This document shows, piece after piece, positions 5,630-10,640 of a stretch of 10,640 nt of DNA. Position 1 is the stretch's first letter. Each line of letters starts with the position of its first letter. Under the pieces are notes generated by a model. That model was not told the origin of the DNA and searched no databases. It saw only the letters and a program-made list of their open reading frames with translations. Source of the DNA: Bacteroidia bacterium (GTDB lineage Bacteria; Bacteroidota; Bacteroidia; Bacteroidales; BM520); contig RZYD01000058.1 in assembly GCA_009930445.1 (NCBI GenBank), positions 1-10,640 on the forward strand, given 5' to 3'. Made by a program: the position numbers and the translations under genes.

Positions 5630-7171
5630 ATGGAAATACTATTTTATATCATTGCGGGAATTGCCGGCCTGGGAGTCGGAATTCTCGTGTCAACTACTTT
5701 TCTGCGTAAAGCATTGGAGAAAAAAAGCTTAACGATCCTGGAAGATGCCAAAGAAAAAGGTGAAATCATCAAAAAAGAAAAAATTCTTCAGGCGAAAGAA
5801 AAATTTCTCCAGCTTAAAACCGACCACGAACAAGTAATCAACGAAAAAAATCTCATTCTTAGTAAAGCAGAAAACAAACTAAAACAAAGAGAACAGCTGT
5901 ATACGCAGCGCATGGATGAATTCCAAAAAAAACAAAAAGAGCTGACGACCATAAAAACCAACCTTGGACAACAACTTGAGCTGGTATCAAAAAAGCAGGA
6001 AGAACTACAAAAGATTCATAGCCAGGAAATTGAACGGCTTGAAGCACTTTCAGGATTATCTGCCGATGAAGCGAAGGAGCAGCTCATCGAGAACCTGAAG
6101 AATGAAGCAAAAACTGAGGCCATGGTGCATATCAAGGACATTGTCGACGAGGCCAAACTTACGGCCAACATGGAGGCAAAAAAAGTCGTAATTGAGACCA
6201 TACAACGCACCGCAGCCGAACATGCCATCGAAAACAGTGTTTCCGTATTTCATCTGGAAAACGACGAAATTAAAGGCCGGATTATCGGGCGCGAAGGAAG
6301 AAATATCCGCGCACTGGAATCGCTCACAGGTGTTGAAATTATTATCGACGACTCCCCGGATACGATCATCCTGTCGGGATTTGATCCGGTTCGACGCGAA
6401 ATTGCGCGGCTTTCTCTCCATAAACTGGTAACCGACGGCAGGATTCACCCGGCAAGGATCGAAGAGGTCGTTTCGAAAGTTACCAAACAGATTGAACAAG
6501 AAGTCATCGAAACCGGTAAAAAAACCTGTATCGACTTAGGTATTCATGGCCTACACCATGAATTGGTAATGCTGGTAGGAAAAATGAGATACCGTTCATC
6601 ATACGGACAAAACCTGCTGCAACACAGCCGTGAGGTAGCCAACCTCTGCGCCACCATGGCTGCAGAGCTGGGATTGAACCCCAAAAAGGCCAAACGGGCC
6701 GGATTACTGCATGATATAGGCAAGGTTTCGGATCTGGATCCGGAGCTTCCACATGCATTGCTGGGTCAAAAACTGGCGGAAAAATTCAAAGAGAAGCCGG
6801 AAATTGCCAATGCAATTGGAGCACACCACGACGAAATCGAGATGGAAACCCTTATTGCACCCATTGTTCAGGTGTGTGATGCCATCTCCGGGGCACGCCC
6901 CGGAGCTCGCCGTGAAGTGGTAGAAGCATATATCCAGCGTCTGAACCACCTGGAAGAAATGGCACTCTCCTACCCCGGTGTAGTAAAAACCTACGCCATA
7001 CAGGCAGGCCGGGAACTCCGCGTCATTGTTGGTGCCGATAAAATTTCCGACAATGAAGCACAACAGCTATCCTTTGAATTAAGTAAAAAAATTCAGGATG
7101 AAATGACCTATCCCGGACAGATTAAAGTAACCGTGATCAGGGAGACAAGGGCAGTCAATTACGCTAAATAA
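5630..7171 (+). CDS. rny: Ribonuclease Y
   Basis: RNase Y is a membrane-anchored endoribonuclease that initiates mRNA decay. The 513-residue product has the full layout: an N-terminal membrane helix (about 3-22, FYIIAGIAGLGVGILVSTTF), a long charged coiled coil (about 30-200), a KH RNA-binding domain with GRIIGREGRN (216-225) and a metal-dependent HD domain with H332, the catalytic HD pair H361-D362 (GLLHDIGK), HH at 399-400 and D417. The C-terminus (GQIKVTVIRETRAVNYAK) is typical. The frame is open back to 5504, but the ATG at 5630 is chosen because the anchor helix begins there and the upstream codons lie in the 6S-like RNA. Usual length for the family is about 510-520 residues. No separate promoter is evident, so it may depend on read-through from the RNA gene. 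It ends 29 bases before a strong terminator. Confidence 0.96.
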   Translation: MEILFYIIAGIAGLGVGILVSTTFLRKALEKKSLTILEDAKEKGEIIKKEKILQAKEKFLQLKTDHEQVINEKNLILSKAENKLKQREQLYTQRMDEFQKKQKELTTIKTNLGQQLELVSKKQEELQKIHSQEIERLEALSGLSADEAKEQLIENLKNEAKTEAMVHIKDIVDEAKLTANMEAKKVVIETIQRTAAEHAIENSVSVFHLENDEIKGRIIGREGRNIRALESLTGVEIIIDDSPDTIILSGFDPVRREIARLSLHKLVTDGRIHPARIEEVVSKVTKQIEQEVIETGKKTCIDLGIHGLHHELVMLVGKMRYRSSYGQNLLQHSREVANLCATMAAELGLNPKKAKRAGLLHDIGKVSDLDPELPHALLGQKLAEKFKEKPEIANAIGAHHDEIEMETLIAPIVQVCDAISGARPGARREVVEAYIQRLNHLEEMALSYPGVVKTYAIQAGRELRVIVGADKISDNEAQQLSFELSKKIQDEMTYPGQIKVTVIRETRAVNYAK

Positions 7172-7200
7172 GCATAAACGAAATCCGGGGTAAAACCTAC

Positions 7201-7236
7201 TGGCCACCTTCCTTAGGGCAGGGTGGCCATTTTTTT
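7201..7236 (+). terminator. Rho-independent terminator after rny
   Basis: TGGCCACC (7201-7208) pairs perfectly with GGTGGCCA (7222-7229), with a 13-base loop, followed by seven T (7230-7236). It sits 29 bases past the rny stop codon. On the opposite strand, read from the converging polymerase gene, the same hairpin is followed only by GTAGGTTTT, so it would be a weaker terminator in that direction. Confidence 0.9.
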
Positions 7237-7259
7237 ATAAAAGCCCTACCCGGTAACTA

Positions 7260-10205
7260 TCAATCCGCTGCCCGTGGGTCGGGCTTCAGCGGAAGCAATG
7301 CCATCTTTTCCACCTCCAGACCAGGAGATCCAAACTCAGTCACAACCGTTCCAAGGAGCAGATATACTCCTTTCCCCCGGAAGGGATAGTACTTTAAACG
7401 ATCAGGAAAATGAATCGTATCGAAAAACCGGCCATGATAATCAAGGAAGCATCCAAAGTTCATCAATTCACCTTTCACTGTCTTCACATACTTCAAGGTA
7501 ACCAGTTGACCGGCCATACGCACCTTCTTTCCCACAAAATCGGGGAGATTATGGCTCATTACAGCCCCACGATATCCGGTCTGCAACATATCGAACCACG
7601 AGAGGCTAACGGGAAAACCGAGGAGTTCCGTTTCATCGTATGCATCTTCCAGGGCATCCTGTTCGAGTACAGGGAGGGTATACGCTTTCACGGGCATGTT
7701 AAACAGAGAGCGGAGGTGCGAAAGCGGACGGGCACGTCCGAAGTAAAGGTGTACATTCCAAAGCAGTGCGGCTTTCTGCATCCCGGTAAAGCGTAAGGCC
7801 CCGACACGAACCAGCAGCACCACCTGTTCCACCCCGGCCGCCACACGGCCAAGGAAATCCTGCAAACCGGCATAAGGGCCATATAATTCACGGTTAGCCA
7901 CAATTCCCTTTCCCACGCGTTCCTCCAGGCCCTGAATATGAATAAACCCCATATAAATGGTCTCCTCCAGCAATCTGGTTTTATAATAACTCCTGTTGAC
8001 ACACGGTACCGCTATGTGGGCACCCAAGCGCCTGGCCTCATTAAAATAAACCCAGGAATGATAGTATCCACCAAAGTTATTGATTACAGCAGTCATAAAT
8101 TCTTTAGGGTAATAACTTTTCAGATAAAGGCTTTGAAAACTTTCCACGGCATAGGAGGCGGAATGGGCTTTTGAGAAAGAATATCCGGCAAAGGATTCGA
8201 TCTGCCGCCAAACTTCCTGCGTTACGGTATCAGGGTAACCTCGGGCATTGCAGTGAAGAAAAAACTTATCCACAATTCTCTGAAATTCAGCACGGGAGCG
8301 AAATTTTCCACTCATAGCGCGACGCAGCACATCGGCATCAGCCAGATCGAGCCCGGCAAAATGATGACACACTTTCAATACATCCTCCTGATACACCATC
8401 ACGCCATAGGTTTCTTTCAGTTGTTCCTCCATTATCGGGTGCAGGTATTGAAAACCACCGGGGTTATGAAATCGGGAAATATATTCCCGCATCATGCCAC
8501 TCCGGGCAACGCCAGGGCGAATAATCGAACTTGCAGCCACCAGCGTAAGATAGTCGTCACACTTCAGTTTTGTCAGCAGCTGACGCATGGCAGGGCTTTC
8601 GATATAAAAACAACCGATGGTTTGTGCTTCCTTTAATTTTTGTTTCACCAACGGGTCAACCTTAAATTCATCAACCCGGTGAACATCGACGGAGAGACCA
8701 TGGGTTTCACGGATAATGGCTACACATTCCTGAATATGGCCGATACCGCGCTGACTGAGGATGTCTAATTTTTCAAATCCGATGGTTTCTGCAACATACA
8801 TATCCCACTGGGTAGTAGGAAATCCTTTAGGAGGCATATCCAAAGCGGTGTAACAGGTAATGGGTACCTCAGAGATAAGGATTCCTCCGGCATGGATAGA
8901 GCGCAGATTGGGAAAATTCTTCATTCGGGCACCTACCCGTTCGATATGGGCCGCAACGGAATCTTTAGCCAACAGTGACTCCGGTTGGTGTACCAGGCGG
9001 TCGATATCGCTCTTGGGCAGGCCATAGACCTTACCGAGCTCCCGGATAATAGAACGGCCCTTAAAAGTTGACATTGCACCGAGTAATGCGGTATGGGCAT
9101 GCCCGTAGCGCTTAAAAATATAATCGATCACCTCATCCCGTTCTTTCCAGGAATAATCGATATCAAAATCAGGGGGACTGGTTCGTTTAGGGTTAATAAA
9201 GCGTTCAAAATAAAGGTTCAGACCAATGGGATCGACATCGGTAATGCGGAGACAATAGGCCACAACACTATTGGCGCCACTGCCACGGCCCACATGGTAA
9301 AACCCGCGTGAAAGGCTGTAGCGGATGATATCCCAGGTAATAAGAAAATAAGAAGAGAACCTGAGTTTATCAATAATTTCCAATTCATGCTGTACCCGAC
9401 GCAGCGCCGTACTATCATGAGCACCGTAACGGTAACGCATCCCGTCGAGGGCCAGTTTCTCGAGTAAAACTTTATCGTCATAGGCGTTGCCGGTAAAAGT
9501 TTTCTTATTTTTTGGGGAAGCCAGATCCGGGTCGAAGGTACAACGTTCAATCAGCCGTTCGGTATTACGGATAACAGAAGGAAAAGCGGAACAGGTATTC
9601 AGGAGGTCGTCGGAAGACAGAAACACCTGGGAAGGATCGGCAAGATCGAAAGGCCTGACTTTAGAAATCAAGGTATTCAAATCGATGGCACGGAGGATTT
9701 TATGTAGTTCAAATCCTTCTTTGCCGTCGAAGGTAACGGTATGCCAGAGAATAAGCCGGGAGGAACGGGAACGAAAAGGAGAAGAGAACAGCGACTGCAC
9801 CTCATGGGGTTGCAGTGCGATGTATTCATTTTCCTGAAGGTTTTCGGGGGATATGCCGCGCAGAGGATAAAGGGTAAAAACATGCGACAAGGTGCCCGGG
9901 CGTGGCGGGTACGGGGTATGGCTGAGATGACAGGCGGAAGCAAAGGCATTAATTTCGTGCATTCCCGCATTGGAAGCAGCCAGCAGAGTATACAGCCAAC
10001 GGCCGTCGGCACGGAATTCCATACCGGCCAGTGCCTTAATTCCCGATTTACGGCAACAGGCGACAAAATCAGGAACTGCCGATGTATTATGGATATCGGT
10101 AAGGGCAATGGCTTTATAGCCCAGGAGAACAGCAGTATCAACGATACGCTGAGGCGACAAAGTGCCATAGCGCAGGCTGTAATAAGAGTGAGCGGCCATC
10201 AGCAT
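7260..10205 (-). CDS. dnaE: DNA polymerase III alpha subunit, short error-prone type (DnaE2/ImuC-like)
   Basis: C-family DNA polymerase of 981 residues. It has an N-terminal PHP domain (HSYYSLRYG from residue 6, ALTDIHN 34-40, GMEF 61-64), a polymerase core with GRGSGAN (306-312), the catalytic PDFDID (345-350; D348 and D350) and third aspartate in EKLDIL (D481), then HAGGILIS (438-445) and FAGYSFSKAHSASYA (672-686). A helix-hairpin-helix region and an OB-fold segment (about 891-970) follow. It ends there, without the tau-binding C-terminal region of replicative DnaE, which is usually above 1100 residues. The frame opens at 10244; I prefer the ATG at 10205 because MLMAAHSYYS fits the family N-terminus and AAAGGA lies 6 bases upstream. 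ATG at 10199, in a TGATG overlap with the dinB stop, is the alternative. Overlap with a Y-family polymerase gene and the short form suggest translesion synthesis. Replicative use is less likely, but cannot be excluded without the rest of the genome. Confidence 0.9.
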   Translation of the reverse strand: MLMAAHSYYSLRYGTLSPQRIVDTAVLLGYKAIALTDIHNTSAVPDFVACCRKSGIKALAGMEFRADGRWLYTLLAASNAGMHEINAFASACHLSHTPYPPRPGTLSHVFTLYPLRGISPENLQENEYIALQPHEVQSLFSSPFRSRSSRLILWHTVTFDGKEGFELHKILRAIDLNTLISKVRPFDLADPSQVFLSSDDLLNTCSAFPSVIRNTERLIERCTFDPDLASPKNKKTFTGNAYDDKVLLEKLALDGMRYRYGAHDSTALRRVQHELEIIDKLRFSSYFLITWDIIRYSLSRGFYHVGRGSGANSVVAYCLRITDVDPIGLNLYFERFINPKRTSPPDFDIDYSWKERDEVIDYIFKRYGHAHTALLGAMSTFKGRSIIRELGKVYGLPKSDIDRLVHQPESLLAKDSVAAHIERVGARMKNFPNLRSIHAGGILISEVPITCYTALDMPPKGFPTTQWDMYVAETIGFEKLDILSQRGIGHIQECVAIIRETHGLSVDVHRVDEFKVDPLVKQKLKEAQTIGCFYIESPAMRQLLTKLKCDDYLTLVAASSIIRPGVARSGMMREYISRFHNPGGFQYLHPIMEEQLKETYGVMVYQEDVLKVCHHFAGLDLADADVLRRAMSGKFRSRAEFQRIVDKFFLHCNARGYPDTVTQEVWRQIESFAGYSFSKAHSASYAVESFQSLYLKSYYPKEFMTAVINNFGGYYHSWVYFNEARRLGAHIAVPCVNRSYYKTRLLEETIYMGFIHIQGLEERVGKGIVANRELYGPYAGLQDFLGRVAAGVEQVVLLVRVGALRFTGMQKAALLWNVHLYFGRARPLSHLRSLFNMPVKAYTLPVLEQDALEDAYDETELLGFPVSLSWFDMLQTGYRGAVMSHNLPDFVGKKVRMAGQLVTLKYVKTVKGELMNFGCFLDYHGRFFDTIHFPDRLKYYPFRGKGVYLLLGTVVTEFGSPGLEVEKMALLPLKPDPRAAD

Positions 10206-10640
10206 ACAGCATCCTTTCCGGGATAAAGGGATATGGCACGACACACAGCCTGATCGCCAAAACGCGCACGAATACAGTCTATAGCCTGATAAAGCGAAGC
10301 CATTTCCGGGGTATCGCCAAAGAGGGTAAGCTGGGTATTTCCTCCCACCAGATCGCTAAACTTCACGCCAATAAGGCGAATCAGCATACGGCGCTGGTAC
10401 ACCTGATCAAAAAGCTTTCGGGCAACCTCCATCAGCACATGATCGAAGGCCGTATAGGGTATTTTTTGCTGATGCGAAAAAGTATTAAAATCAGAATACC
10501 GGATTTTCACGGTAATACAGCCGGTAAGTTTATTTTTTTTCCGAAGTTGAAAGGCCAGTTTTTCGGTCATAACCATCAAAATTTCCTTCATTTTCTGCAC
10601 ATCGATGGAATCCTGCTCAAAGGTAGTTTCATGGCTCATG
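10199..10640 (-). CDS. dinB: Y-family DNA polymerase IV (DinB), C-terminal part, cut by window edge
   Basis: The last 146 residues of a Y-family translesion polymerase; the catalytic palm and fingers lie beyond the right end of the window. SHETTFEQDS (residues 2-11 of the visible part) is the conserved junction into the little-finger DNA-binding domain, whose strands and helices follow (KLTGCITVKIRYSDFNTFS, 37-55). QLTLF (103-107) matches the beta-clamp-binding consensus QL(S/D)LF and is followed by LYQAIDCIRARFG (116-128), a tail I recall as usual in this subgroup. The ATG at 10639 is internal, not the true start. The TGA stop (10201-10199) lies inside the start region of the DnaE-type polymerase, so the two are translationally coupled. 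DinB is the best name; a UmuC-like relative is possible because the catalytic half is not visible. Confidence 0.85.
   Translation of the reverse strand, partial: MSHETTFEQDSIDVQKMKEILMVMTEKLAFQLRKKNKLTGCITVKIRYSDFNTFSHQQKIPYTAFDHVLMEVARKLFDQVYQRRMLIRLIGVKFSDLVGGNTQLTLFGDTPEMASLYQAIDCIRARFGDQAVCRAISLYPGKDAVC

Noticed and set aside
6056..6499. Minus-strand open frame of 147 codons inside rny
   Set aside because: It lies opposite the conserved coiled-coil and KH coding region of rny and its translation shows no domain; a shadow frame.
9741..10226. Plus-strand open frame of 161 codons at the 5' part of the polymerase gene
   Set aside because: Antisense to the PHP domain; no recognisable motif and no promoter or ribosome-binding site.

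Overview
The window looks like chromosomal DNA of a member of the Bacteroidota. Three things point there: promoter-like sites of the form TTTG-N20-TAnnTTTG (best example 4721-4752), a DUF2851 gene, and the gene order coiled-coil protein / zapA / 6S-like RNA / rny. Shine-Dalgarno sites are mostly weak, as expected for this phylum. I cannot assign an order or genus. Nothing suggests recent transfer: I see no insertion sequence, integrase, tRNA, rRNA or CRISPR array.

Layout. (1) 1-3225: two secondary transporters of different families face each other tail to tail. One is an AGCS alanine/glycine:Na+ symporter with a hydrophilic insert of about 108 residues (172-1863, +). The other is an NSS/SNF amino-acid:Na+ symporter (1864-3225, -). 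Their stop codons touch, so there is no intergenic space. (2) 3374-4648 (-): a DUF2851 protein of unknown function, divergent from the next block. (3) 4779-7171 (+): a short coiled-coil protein, the FtsZ-ring protein ZapA with a TTG start, a long rod-shaped RNA hairpin that I read as 6S RNA (about 5404-5600), and RNase Y. A rho-independent terminator at 7201-7236 closes the block. (4) 7260-10640 (-): a DnaE-type polymerase alpha subunit of the short, error-prone (DnaE2/ImuC-like) kind. Its start overlaps the stop of a Y-family polymerase (DinB/Pol IV) whose N-terminal part lies beyond the window. This looks like a translesion-synthesis operon.

How the genes relate. Block 3 links cell division (ZapA and perhaps a ZapB-like partner), global control of RNA polymerase (6S RNA) and mRNA turnover (RNase Y). 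Block 4 is a damage-tolerance polymerase pair; any LexA or SOS control site would lie outside the window. Blocks 1 and 2 are housekeeping-type genes with no clear functional link to the rest.

I did not find a convincing undescribed system. The items most worth checking are the 6S-like RNA between zapA and rny, the coiled-coil protein paired with ZapA, the AGCS insert, and the cysteine/acidic motif pattern of DUF2851.
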